A stretch of DNA of 64,000 bases from contig DWYJ01000017.1 of assembly GCA_019118745.1 (NCBI GenBank), forward strand, positions 46,613-110,612. The letters run 5' to 3'. Below, one piece after another: positions 24,268 through 32,115 of the stretch (position 1 is the first letter of the stretch; the number at the start of each line of letters is the position of its first letter). Source of the stretch: Candidatus Desulfovibrio gallistercoris (GTDB taxonomy: Bacteria > Desulfobacterota > Desulfovibrionia > Desulfovibrionales > Desulfovibrionaceae). Made by a program: the position numbers and the translations under genes. The notes under the pieces are model-generated. The model was not told where the DNA came from and did not search any database. It worked only from the letters and a program-made list of their open reading frames with translations.

Positions 24268-25455
24268 CTAAAAAGCCGCCCGGGCCGCGGCAAAGCCGTC
24301 GGCGGCGCGGCGGATGACCTTTTCATCCACGCAGAAGGCCAGGCGGAAATGGCCGGGGTAGCCGAAGCCGCTGCCCGGCACGGCGAGGACGCGCTCTTCC
24401 AGCAGGCGGTTCACGAAGGCCACATCGTCGCCGCCCGGCGCCTTGGGGAAGAAGTAGAAGGCCCCGGCAGGCATCTGGTAGTCGTAGCCCGCGGCGTCGA
24501 GCACTTCGCTCATGGCCTTGCGGCGTGCCGCGTAGATGGAAAGATCCACCTGGCTGCCCAGGGCGGCCGCCATGATGTGCTGGCCCACCACCGGCGGATT
24601 GACGAAGCCGAGGATGCGGTTGGTGAGCGTGAGGGCGGCCATGAGCGTGCCATGCTCCTGCAGCAGCGGCGAAACGGCCACATAGCCCACGCGCTCGCCG
24701 GGCAGGGAGAGGCTCTTGGAGAAGGAGCTGATGACCACGGCATAGGGATACAGCGGCAGGACGGAAGGCACTTCCACCCCGTCATAGGCCAGGAAGCGGT
24801 AGGGCTCGTCGGCGATGAGCCAGATGGGCTTGCCGAACTGGCGGCTCTTGCGTTCCAGCAGGCTCGTGATGGCTTCGATCTGGCTGCGGGTATAGACGAC
24901 GCCCGTGGGATTGTGCGGCGAATTGATGAGCAGGACGCGCGTCTTTTCGCTGATGGCCGCCTCCAGGGCGTCCATGTCCGGAGCAAAGGTGTCGGGCAGG
25001 CTGTTCACGGCCCGCAGGCTGCCGCCGTGATTGGCGACATAGAAGCCGTATTCCACGAAATAGGGGGCAAAGGTCAGCATCTCTTCGCCGGGATTGATGA
25101 CGGCGCGCAAAAAGGCGTTGAGGCCGCCCGCCGCGCCGCAGCTCAGCAGCACATGATCGCCGTCGAGCGTACAGCCCTGCTCCTGCGAAAGATGTTCGGC
25201 CAGACGCTGCCGGGCCCAGGGGAAACCGGCATTGGCCATATAGCCGAAGGCAAAGGGTTCACCGGCATGTTCGGCAAAGTCCCGCAGGCCTTTGGCCACG
25301 GCGGGCGGCGCGGGCAGGTCGGGATTGCCCAGGCTGAAATCATAGACATTGTCTGCGCCGTATTTGGCCTTGAGCTGGCCCCCGGCCTCGAACATGCGGC
25401 GGATCCAGGAGGCGTGCTCAAGGTAGCCCGTGACGCTATCGGCAAGGATGGACAT
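24268..25455 (-). CDS. PLP-dependent aminotransferase, class I/II
   Basis: 395 residues, fold type I. LGNPDLPAPPAV near the N-terminus, NSPHNPTGVVYT with the PLP-contact Asn, IADEPYRFLAYDG, and SSFSKSLSLPGERVGYVA with the Schiff-base Lys. The start at MSILAD has AGGAG seven bases upstream. The family includes aspartate and alanine-type enzymes; substrate cannot be set from sequence alone. Followed by the rhodanese gene. Confidence 0.9.
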   Translation of the reverse strand: MSILADSVTGYLEHASWIRRMFEAGGQLKAKYGADNVYDFSLGNPDLPAPPAVAKGLRDFAEHAGEPFAFGYMANAGFPWARQRLAEHLSQEQGCTLDGDHVLLSCGAAGGLNAFLRAVINPGEEMLTFAPYFVEYGFYVANHGGSLRAVNSLPDTFAPDMDALEAAISEKTRVLLINSPHNPTGVVYTRSQIEAITSLLERKSRQFGKPIWLIADEPYRFLAYDGVEVPSVLPLYPYAVVISSFSKSLSLPGERVGYVAVSPLLQEHGTLMAALTLTNRILGFVNPPVVGQHIMAAALGSQVDLSIYAARRKAMSEVLDAAGYDYQMPAGAFYFFPKAPGGDDVAFVNRLLEERVLAVPGSGFGYPGHFRLAFCVDEKVIRRAADGFAAARAAF

Positions 25456-25545
25456 GGTGGAACTCCTAAACAAGTTGTCAATCAGTGGGGGATTGGTTAT
25501 ACCGTGGAAATGCGATGTTTTGCAATTCCTATGAGGGAGGACGTC

Positions 25546-25986
25546 ATGCGGAAATTTATCATAGGCCGATGGGGGCTGACAGCCGGCGCTCTTCTGCTCA
25601 TGACCGGGCTTGCCGGTTGCGGCGGCAAACAGGAGGTCGCCGAGACGGCGCCGCAGGGCATGACCGTGGAGGTGGAAATCCATCCCGTGCATCGTTGTTC
25701 GCGGCTTTCCCCCGCCATCCTGGTGACCGATGTGCCCAGGGGAACCTCGTATTTTGACGTGCGCCTCGTGGAGATGGAGCCCGTGGAGCGCCTGCTCGGC
25801 GGCGGCACGTGGAGCAATGACGGTTCCGGCAAGATCGCCGAAGGCGGCCTGACCAAGCTCTATTCCGGCCCCTGCCCGCCGGCGGGCGAGGAGCGCCGCT
25901 ATTCCTACGTGATCTCCGCCATGCCTTTCGGCGGCGGGCAGCCGTTGAGCGTACGTACGGCGGAGATCCTCGTGGAGGGCGAATAG
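25546..25986 (+). CDS. PEBP/YbhB-like lipoprotein
   Basis: 146 residues. The N-terminus is a lipoprotein signal with lipobox LAGC, so the mature protein should be lipid-anchored. The body resembles the phosphatidylethanolamine-binding (YbhB) family: SYFDVRLVEME, LYSGPCPPAGEERRYSYVISAM. It is shorter than typical members, lacking much of the ligand-loop region. GGGAGG precedes the ATG by five bases. Divergent from the aminotransferase. Confidence 0.75.
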   Translation: MRKFIIGRWGLTAGALLLMTGLAGCGGKQEVAETAPQGMTVEVEIHPVHRCSRLSPAILVTDVPRGTSYFDVRLVEMEPVERLLGGGTWSNDGSGKIAEGGLTKLYSGPCPPAGEERRYSYVISAMPFGGGQPLSVRTAEILVEGE

Positions 25987-26015
25987 CCGCCAGACTTTTT
26001 TGTGTGCTGCAAGCG

Positions 26016-26054
26016 ACGGCAGGTGGTCCCGCGGGATCGCCTGCCGTTTTTTTT
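26016..26054 (+). terminator. Terminator of the PEBP-like lipoprotein gene
   Basis: ACGGCAGG pairs with CCTGCCGT across a 17-base region that can itself pair (CCCGCGGG), followed by eight T. Confidence 0.85.
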
Positions 26055-26203
26055 AGCGCGTTTCGCGTTTGAAAAAGGTGAGACGCGAGGCGGCGGCACA
26101 GCTCCGCCCGGCCAAAACCAGGCGGAAAACCGCGCTTTTTCCGCAAAACGACAGGTCGCATGGTGTTTTGAAACGCCACGCGTTTCAAACGGAAAATGCT
26201 CTA
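26054..26203 (-). repeat. MITE-like dispersed repeat, full-length copy (R4)
   Basis: About 150 bp from TAGCGCGTTTCGCGTTTG to CGTTTCAAACGGAAAATGCTCTA, with the internal core GAGGCGGCGGCACAGC and GGAAAACCGCGCTTTTTCC. It lies between the terminators of the lipoprotein gene and the EPSPS-like gene and fills most of that 339-base gap. Confidence 0.8.
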
Positions 26204-26238
26204 TGGCGGCCGGCGGCGTGCCCGTCGTACGTCTGCCG

Positions 26239-26272
26239 AAAAAAAGGACCACCCGCGCATGGCGGATGGTCC
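26239..26272 (-). terminator. Terminator of the EPSPS-like gene
   Basis: On the minus strand GGACCATCCGC pairs with GCGGGTGGTCC (one G-U) around a 3-4 base loop and is followed by seven T. Confidence 0.85.
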
Positions 26273-26325
26273 CGGACGATCAGAGGTCACGTGGCGAATC
26301 GTCAATGACGGATCGCCATCGCGGA

Positions 26326-28023
26326 TCAGTAGTCATCTTCCGGCAGATCGGGGATGTCGGCCAGGGCGCTGGTGATGATGCGCCGCCGCTGCCGCTGGAC
26401 AGGCGCGGCAGGCGCGGGCTCCCGTTCCATCTTCGGCGCGGGCAGGCCGTTGTAGAGCGTCCAGAAGGCCGGATACAGCGTGGTGATGATGCCGGGATTG
26501 CCGAGCCGCACCTGCCGCTTGTCCCTGGCGCAGGCGGCCAGCGCCAGCGCCAGCGCCCAGACGGGGGTGGGGGCGTTCCAGCCCCGGCCCACGGCGGTTC
26601 CGGCGCTTTCCTCCTCGCTTTGCGGGCGCAGCACGCCATTGTCCACAGCGAGGTGGAGCGCCGTGCAGAAGCTCGTCATGTCGGTACGGAAGTCTTCTCC
26701 GCCCCGGTCGAGCAGTTCCGCCGGCAGGGCGGCGGAGCCGTGCCGCAGGGCGGCCTGCGCCAGCAGCGCCAGCGGCAGGGGCAGCCACTCATCCGGGAAG
26801 TCCTCGGGCAGGGCCAGGCCGGCGGGGGCGGCGGCCAGCGGCGAGGCTTGCGTCAATTCGATGACGGGCGTCTCTCCCTTCTCGCTGCGCGGGGCGCAGC
26901 CGAAACGGCGCAGCAGTTCCCAGCCGGCTTGTGCGGCGGGCGTCTGCGGCCAGACCCCTTCCAGACGCACCGTACCGCCCAGCGAGGGCGAGAGCGCCAG
27001 CAAAAGCAGGCCCAGCTCCGCCTCCAGCGGCAGCCGGGGCCGCTGCGGCAGGGCGGACAGGCCAGGCGTCACGCAGATACGGTCCCCTTCGCGGCGGACG
27101 TCCGCCCCGGCCTGCTCCAGGATGGGCAGGGTGCGGGCAAAGACGACAGCCCGCGCGGACATGGCGGCAAGGTCCAGGCAGAGGGGCTGCGCGTAGAAGG
27201 GCGCGGCCAGCAGGATGCCTTCGGCCAGTTCCACCGGCGCATCGGCGGGCAGGCGGACCGTGTCCGGCAGGACGCCGGAGCATTCGAGGCGGACAGGCAG
27301 ACCGTCGGATTTGGGCACGGCCTGGATCAGGCGAGCGCCCATCTGGCCCGCAAAACGCCGGGCCACGGAAAAGTCCGCGAAGCGCAGGTCGGCGTCTCCC
27401 ACGAACTTGGCGCGGGAGGGGCGTCCCAGATAATGCCCCAGGATCAGGTAGAAATTCCAGGCGCTGCACCCCACGTGCACGACCTTGTCGGGCGCGCCCA
27501 GCGGCGCGGCGGACATGACGCTCACGCCGTCGTTCTCGCGGGTGAGCGCGGCGCCCAGCTGGTTGAGCATCTTGACGCAGTCCACGATGGGGTCGTTCAT
27601 CAGGCAGGGTTCGAGGCGCAGCGGCCGTCCGGCCGCCGCCGCCAGATAGAGCCAGGCGCGGGTGTCGCGGCAGGCCAGCGGCGCGCGCATGGCGAGGCTG
27701 ACCGGGGCCGTGGCGGGCGCGAGATTGAAGGCCGGACGCTTGTCGGCGGGCTCATCTTCAGGCCGGGGGAGGAACTCCACTTCCTGCATGAGCGTGAAAA
27801 GACGGCTGCTCAGGCGGGGATCCCGGCTGACGCGCGAGGCCGCGGCTTCCCAGGCTTCACGCAGGAATTTTTCTTCCGCGGGGTCCAGATGCCCCTTGGC
27901 GGTGTGCATGCGCCGCAGCAGGTTGTGACGGCGCATGAGCAGGCGCAGGATATCGCGGTCAATCTCGCAAACGGATTCCCGCAGGCTCTTGCGGGGACGG
28001 TTCTCGGTAGCGTGCTCGCTCAT
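26326..28023 (-). CDS. EPSP-synthase-like protein with chorismate-mutase-like N-terminus, active site degenerate
   Basis: 565 residues. Residues about 10-90 look like an AroQ-type chorismate mutase helix bundle (LRESVCEIDRDILRLLMRRH). From about 115 on the shape is that of EPSP synthase: TRAWLYLAAAAGRP, GDADLRFADFSVARRF, LAEGILLAAPFY and PGIITTLYPAFW match its blocks in order. The residues that bind PEP and shikimate-3-phosphate are not kept: LPGSKS reads APLACRD, the NAGTAMRP loop reads GCSAWNFYL, and SSQF reads VELA. This is probably a noncatalytic homologue or one with another substrate. AAGGA lies six bases before the ATG. No shikimate gene is adjacent. Confidence 0.75.
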   Translation of the reverse strand: MSEHATENRPRKSLRESVCEIDRDILRLLMRRHNLLRRMHTAKGHLDPAEEKFLREAWEAAASRVSRDPRLSSRLFTLMQEVEFLPRPEDEPADKRPAFNLAPATAPVSLAMRAPLACRDTRAWLYLAAAAGRPLRLEPCLMNDPIVDCVKMLNQLGAALTRENDGVSVMSAAPLGAPDKVVHVGCSAWNFYLILGHYLGRPSRAKFVGDADLRFADFSVARRFAGQMGARLIQAVPKSDGLPVRLECSGVLPDTVRLPADAPVELAEGILLAAPFYAQPLCLDLAAMSARAVVFARTLPILEQAGADVRREGDRICVTPGLSALPQRPRLPLEAELGLLLLALSPSLGGTVRLEGVWPQTPAAQAGWELLRRFGCAPRSEKGETPVIELTQASPLAAAPAGLALPEDFPDEWLPLPLALLAQAALRHGSAALPAELLDRGGEDFRTDMTSFCTALHLAVDNGVLRPQSEEESAGTAVGRGWNAPTPVWALALALAACARDKRQVRLGNPGIITTLYPAFWTLYNGLPAPKMEREPAPAAPVQRQRRRIITSALADIPDLPEDDY

Positions 28024-28159
28024 GATGGTTCCTTGGGGAGGGGATGGCCTGCCGGGCGGCATCAGGCAGCCACGCCGCAGGGTTGCGCCCGTTTCTCTAG
28101 CCTGAATTCGCCCGGCTGGCAAGCGGATACGCGGGCAGGCGGACGCCGGGCGGCGGGGG

Positions 28160-29248
28160 TCAGTCCGCCGACAGGATGACGGAAAGCGCGCTGAACCAGG
28201 CATGTGCCTCCATGCCCGGGGCAAGGGAGGGCCGGTGGTCGTCCTCCTGCAGGATGCAGACGCGTCCGCCGTCGGCAAGGCGCAGCACGATCTCCCGCCA
28301 GCGCTGATCGCTGCGCAGTTGTTCCACTTCTCCCCGGAAGTGCGTGGCGTCGGGCGGAGGCGGGCAGCCGTCTCCGGCAAGATGGACCTGCGGGGCCTTG
28401 ATCTGGGCGGCGAGACGGCAGCCCTCGCGGATGTCGAGCTGGAGGCGGCTGGTCTCGGTGATGATGGCCGTCAACAGCAGGCCGCCGGGCGTGATGAGCT
28501 CCACGCGGCAGGCCAGCCCGCAGGGCGCGCAGCGCAGCACCCGCCCGGAAAAGGTGTTGCGGGCGCTGCTGCGGGGGGCGCTGTCCTCTCCCTGTATCCG
28601 CTGCCGCAGCAGGGACGCCATGCCCGCCGCAGGCGCGGCGTCCTCGTGCCTGCCGCGTCCCAGGAAGGCATCCACCAGCGCGGGAGAGAGACCGTGCCGC
28701 CGCAGTTCCCGCGCGCGGTTGTGACGCAGGCTGCGGGCGGACAGCAGCCCGGCGGGGAAACCGCAGGCCCGGCCGCACTGGGCAAGGGTACGGCGGATGA
28801 GGCTGCTGTCGCAGGGCAGGGAGGCCAGCGCGGCCAGAAAGGCGGGGTCTTCCAGGCGGTCATGCAGGGCGCGGCCCAGGGGCAGCGGGAGAGGGACGAG
28901 ACGGTCCGGCCGCCCGCGGACGTGCAGGCAGTTCCGTTGCCAGTCCCAGTCCTCGGGGCGCAGGGAAAGGGCCTCGACCAGCCGCAGGCCGCCGTAGCGC
29001 AACAGCAGGAAAAGGAGCCAGAGGCGCAGCCGGGCCTGCCGGTCGCGAACGGTGCGGGCCCCGGCGCAACGCTCCTCGAACCAGCGTTCCGCCGCGCGGC
29101 ATTCCGTCACGGAAAGCGCCGGTCGGGCCGCGCCCGTCTGCTCGTCGTCCGCGGGCAGCAGGCGGCGGCGCAGCCACTCCCTGTCCTGCAGGCTCAGGGA
29201 GCGCCAAAGGTTTTCCAGACGTTCACGATCTCGCTGCGCATTTTTCAT
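28160..29248 (-). CDS. tunR: TunR-type regulator: inactive tyrosine-recombinase fold plus TOBE domains
   Basis: About 362 residues. The N-terminal two-thirds resemble a phage-integrase catalytic domain (RYGGLRLVEALSLRPEDW, SLRHNRARELRRHGLS) but the LGH His and the nucleophilic Tyr are absent, so it should bind DNA without cutting. Two Mop/TOBE-like domains follow (NTFSGRVLRCAPCGLACRVEL and HFRGEVEQLRSDQRW), the oxyanion sensors of molybdate and tungstate proteins. This architecture is that of TunR in sulfate reducers. Divergent from modABC. Start MKNAQRD at 29248 is preferred; a second ATG at 29266 is possible and neither has a good ribosome site. Confidence 0.85.
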   Translation of the reverse strand: MKNAQRDRERLENLWRSLSLQDREWLRRRLLPADDEQTGAARPALSVTECRAAERWFEERCAGARTVRDRQARLRLWLLFLLLRYGGLRLVEALSLRPEDWDWQRNCLHVRGRPDRLVPLPLPLGRALHDRLEDPAFLAALASLPCDSSLIRRTLAQCGRACGFPAGLLSARSLRHNRARELRRHGLSPALVDAFLGRGRHEDAAPAAGMASLLRQRIQGEDSAPRSSARNTFSGRVLRCAPCGLACRVELITPGGLLLTAIITETSRLQLDIREGCRLAAQIKAPQVHLAGDGCPPPPDATHFRGEVEQLRSDQRWREIVLRLADGGRVCILQEDDHRPSLAPGMEAHAWFSALSVILSAD

Positions 29249-29273
29249 GATATATAATGTTAGCATGAAAAAT
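29240..29273. promoter_or_regulatory. Perfect 10-bp inverted repeat over the tunR start
   Basis: ATTTTTCATG and CATGAAAAAT are separated by 14 AT-rich bases. The left arm contains the tunR start codon. Position and symmetry suggest an operator for TunR itself or its promoter. It lies about 134 bases before modA. Confidence 0.6.
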
Positions 29274-29406
29274 CAGGATGATGCAAGGATTTCCCTTGTC
29301 ACGCTTTTTGCGCTGATCGTGAGAGGTTTGCCAAAGCGGCGCAGGCCGGGCAAGGTAGGCCCACGCTGTGAGACAGCAGCATGTTTTCAACCCAAGGAGC
29401 GTTGCG

Positions 29407-30180
29407 ATGCGCGGGATCGGTTCGCTGTGGACGGGAAAGGCGCGCCTGGCCGCCTGCCTGTTCGGACTCTGGCTGGTGATGGGCGCTGCGGCGGCCCAGG
29501 CCGAAGAGATGGTCGTCTCTGGCGCGGCCAGTCTGACCAATGCGTTTGGCGAGCTCAAAGCTCTGTATGAAAAAAAACATCCCGGACTGACGGTCCATAC
29601 GAATTATGCCGCCTCCAATCCGCTGCTCAAGCAGATGCAGGAAGGCGCTCCGGTGGACGTTTTCGCCTCGGCGGACCAGGAGACGATGGACAAGGCCGAG
29701 AAGACGGGGCTCATCGATCCGGCGACGCGGCGTGATTTCGTCTGCAACGAGCTGGTGCTCATCGTGCCCAAGGGGAGCAGGAAGCCGGCCGGCATGTCCG
29801 AACTTTCGGGATGCGGGCGCATAGCGGTGGGGAATCCCGACTCCGTTCCCGCAGGCCGCTATGCCCGCGAATCCCTGACCCAGGCAGGGCTGTGGGAGGC
29901 GCTGGCCCCCCGGCTCATCATGGGCAACAGCGTGCGTCAGGTGCTGGATTATGTGGCGCGCGGCGAGGTGGATGCCGGTTTCGTTTACGCGACAGACGCC
30001 CGGCAGATGGCCGGCAAGGTGGACGTGGCGTTCGTGGCCAAGGGCCACAAGCCCGTGCTCTATCCTGTGGCTGTGGCGACCACCGGCAAGAACGCCGCGC
30101 AGGGCAAGGCCTTTGTGGACTTCCTGCTCTCTTCGGAAGGGGGCGAGGTCCTGGCCCGGTACGGGTTCTCCCGGCCCTAG
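29407..30180 (+). CDS. modA: Molybdate/tungstate ABC transporter, periplasmic binding protein
   Basis: 257 residues with a signal peptide (hydrophobic LAACLFGLWLVMGAAAAQA, cleaved near AQA). Mature ModA pattern: VVSGAASLTNAFGELK, APVDVFASADQ, and GNPDSVPAGRYARESL, the oxyanion-binding segment, then EVDAGFVYATDA. AAGGAG lies seven bases before the ATG. First gene of modABC, divergent from tunR. Molybdenum or tungsten serves formate dehydrogenases and similar enzymes in sulfate reducers. Confidence 0.93.
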   Translation: MRGIGSLWTGKARLAACLFGLWLVMGAAAAQAEEMVVSGAASLTNAFGELKALYEKKHPGLTVHTNYAASNPLLKQMQEGAPVDVFASADQETMDKAEKTGLIDPATRRDFVCNELVLIVPKGSRKPAGMSELSGCGRIAVGNPDSVPAGRYARESLTQAGLWEALAPRLIMGNSVRQVLDYVARGEVDAGFVYATDARQMAGKVDVAFVAKGHKPVLYPVAVATTGKNAAQGKAFVDFLLSSEGGEVLARYGFSRP

Positions 30181-30273
30181 AGGCGTCTGGGCAATCCGGC
30201 CTGATGGCGGATCACGCGGGGCGGCATCCTTACACTCCGGGATGCCTCCCCGTCCGTGCGTTGCGGATACGGC

Positions 30274-31053
30274 ATGAACGAATTCCCCCTCCTGGATCCT
30301 CTGCTGCTGTCGCTGCGGGTCGCGGCCCTGGCGACGCTTTGCTCGTCCCTCGGCGCGCTCCTGCTGGCCTGGAAGCTCTCCCGGCGGCGCGGGGCCCTGC
30401 CCTCCGTGCTGGATGCCTTCTGCGCCCTGCCGCTGGTGCTGCCGCCCACGGTCGTGGGCTATTACCTTATATTGTTGCTCGGGCGGCGCGGTCTGGTGGG
30501 GCAGTGGCTGGCCGAGGCGGGCATAAGCCTGATCTTCTCCTGGCAGGGCGCTGTGGTGGCCGCCACGGTGGTGGTCTTCCCCCTGATCTACAAATCGGCA
30601 CGGGCCGCGCTGGAGCAGGTGGACGGCCGCCTGGAGGATGCCGCCCGTACGCTGGGGGCAGGGGAGTGGCGTATTTTTCTGACCATCTCGCTCCCGCTGG
30701 CCTGGCGCGGCATCTTTGCGGGCATCATGCTGGCCTTTGCCCGCGGCATGGGCGAGTTCGGGGCCACGCTCATGCTGGCCGGCAATATCCCCGGCAGGAC
30801 GCAGACGCTGGCGCTGGCCATCTATGACGCCTTCCAGGCGGGGAATGACGCCAGGGCCACGCTGCTCGTGCTGGTCACATCGGCGTTGTGCATGGGCCTG
30901 CTGGCCGGGGCGGAGCTCCTCGTGCGGCTGCGCCGCCGCACGCGCGCCACGCGGGCCGCACGACCACAGCGGCGGCTGACGGGCAGGCTCCTGCGGCAGG
31001 AGGCCTGCGCCGCAGGGGAGGGAGGGCTCCCCCAACGGCGGCCGGCATGCTAG
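30274..31053 (+). CDS. modB: Molybdate/tungstate ABC transporter, permease
   Basis: About 259 residues with five to six membrane helices and the permease EAA loop (LEDAARTLGAGEWRIFLTISLPLAWRGI). MGEFGATLMLAGNIPGRTQT is the ModB signature. The ATG at 30274 is my choice; a GTG six codons earlier is also open, and neither has a strong ribosome site. The C-terminal 40 residues are Arg-rich and longer than usual. It overlaps modC by seven bases. Confidence 0.92.
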   Translation: MNEFPLLDPLLLSLRVAALATLCSSLGALLLAWKLSRRRGALPSVLDAFCALPLVLPPTVVGYYLILLLGRRGLVGQWLAEAGISLIFSWQGAVVAATVVVFPLIYKSARAALEQVDGRLEDAARTLGAGEWRIFLTISLPLAWRGIFAGIMLAFARGMGEFGATLMLAGNIPGRTQTLALAIYDAFQAGNDARATLLVLVTSALCMGLLAGAELLVRLRRRTRATRAARPQRRLTGRLLRQEACAAGEGGLPQRRPAC

Positions 31054-31808
31054 AGCTGCGCCTTTTCCTTGAACTGGCCGGCGGCGGCAGCCGCTTTTGT
31101 CTGGACGTGGACTATGCTCTGTCCCTGCGGCAGGGCCCGGTCGTCCTCTTCGGGGCCTCCGGCTCCGGCAAGTCCCTTACCCTGCAATGTCTGGCCGGGC
31201 TCGCGCGGCCAGACAGCGGACGCATCTGTCTGCAGGGCGATGTATTGTTCGATTCTTCACAAAATATCTGCCAGCCGGCGCGGGACCGCCGTCTGGGCTA
31301 CATGTTCCAGGAATATGCCCTTTTCCCGCATCTGTCCGTGCTGGCCAATGTGGCCTATGCCCGCAGCGGCGGGCGCGTGTGGCGGCCGAACCCCGACCTG
31401 CGGGATGAGGCCCTGCACATGCTGGACCGGCTCGGTCTGGCCCACCTCGCGGAGAGCAAGCCGGGGGAGATCTCGGGCGGGCAGCGGCAGCGTGTGGCAC
31501 TGGCCCGCGCGCTGTTCTCGCGGCCGCGCCTGCTGCTGCTGGACGAACCCTTTTCCGCGCTGGACCCGCTCTTGCGCGAACGCCTGCGCGGCGAGCTGGC
31601 GGAGCGGCTGCGGGAAGCGGGCATCCCGCTGCTCATGATCACGCATGATCCGCTCGATGTGGAGGCCTTTGCCGCCTCGCTGGTCGTCTATGCCGGGGGC
31701 AGGGCACGCGTGGTGGAGGGATATGCCGCCATGCGCCGCGGCTTCCCCGATACGCGCGCCTGTCTGACCGCTTTGCTCGGCAGCATGGGCCAGCGACAGG
31801 AAGTGTGA
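31047..31808 (+). CDS. modC: Molybdate/tungstate ABC transporter, ATPase
   Basis: 253 residues. Walker A FGASGSGKS, signature ISGGQRQRVALARAL and Walker B LLLLDEPFSALD. Enteric ModC is about 350 residues and has a C-terminal TOBE domain; this protein ends soon after the ABC domain, so oxyanion sensing must lie elsewhere, most likely in TunR. It starts inside the end of modB. Confidence 0.92.
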   Translation: MLELRLFLELAGGGSRFCLDVDYALSLRQGPVVLFGASGSGKSLTLQCLAGLARPDSGRICLQGDVLFDSSQNICQPARDRRLGYMFQEYALFPHLSVLANVAYARSGGRVWRPNPDLRDEALHMLDRLGLAHLAESKPGEISGGQRQRVALARALFSRPRLLLLDEPFSALDPLLRERLRGELAERLREAGIPLLMITHDPLDVEAFAASLVVYAGGRARVVEGYAAMRRGFPDTRACLTALLGSMGQRQEV

Positions 31809-31932
31809 AAGATGCTCAATTTTTCCGGCAGGATGGGGGCCGCTCCGGCTGCCACGATGGGCGGCGGAAAATCTGTGAAAAAAAATTTTATGTGGAATTA
31901 CGAGAAGCTGAAGCCATTTTTGAGCACGACGG

Positions 31933-31962
31933 TTGACATGTTCCGCGCTTCCGTCGTATGAA
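31933..31962 (+). promoter_or_regulatory. Sigma70-type promoter of xsc
   Basis: TTGACA at 31933-31938 and TATGAA at 31957-31962, spacing 18. An A/T-rich block (AAAAAAAATTTTATG, around 31880) lies about 40 bases upstream. It would give an RNA leader of about 145 bases before xsc. Confidence 0.6.
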
Positions 31963-32115
31963 GAGTCATCCAAGCTCCCACCCGGTGGGGGCACGACCGG
32001 TACGCCTTGTGCCGGTCAGGGACAACCGAAGAGTTCGGGTTCCACGCACGCGGCGGGCTTGCCCCTGCAAGCGTGGTTGTGTTCACAATAAACAGTGTGC
32101 ATAAGGAGTTTAATT
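31963..32115 (+). ncRNA. Structured 5' leader of xsc, five successive hairpins
   Basis: Hairpins I see in order: GCTCCCAC/GTGGGGGC; GACCGGTAC/GTGCCGGTC with loop GCCTT; AACCGAA/TTCGGGTT with one bulge; CCACGC/GCGTGG enclosing GGGCTTGCCC; and TTGTG/CACAA. The ribosome site AAGGAG follows 14 bases after the last. I do not recognise a known riboswitch. It may stabilise this apparently highly expressed message or sense a ligand. Confidence 0.45.

Noticed and set aside
31963..32115. ThDP riboswitch in the xsc leader
   Set aside because: Xsc uses ThDP, but the CUGAGA and related conserved boxes of the ThDP aptamer are not present.
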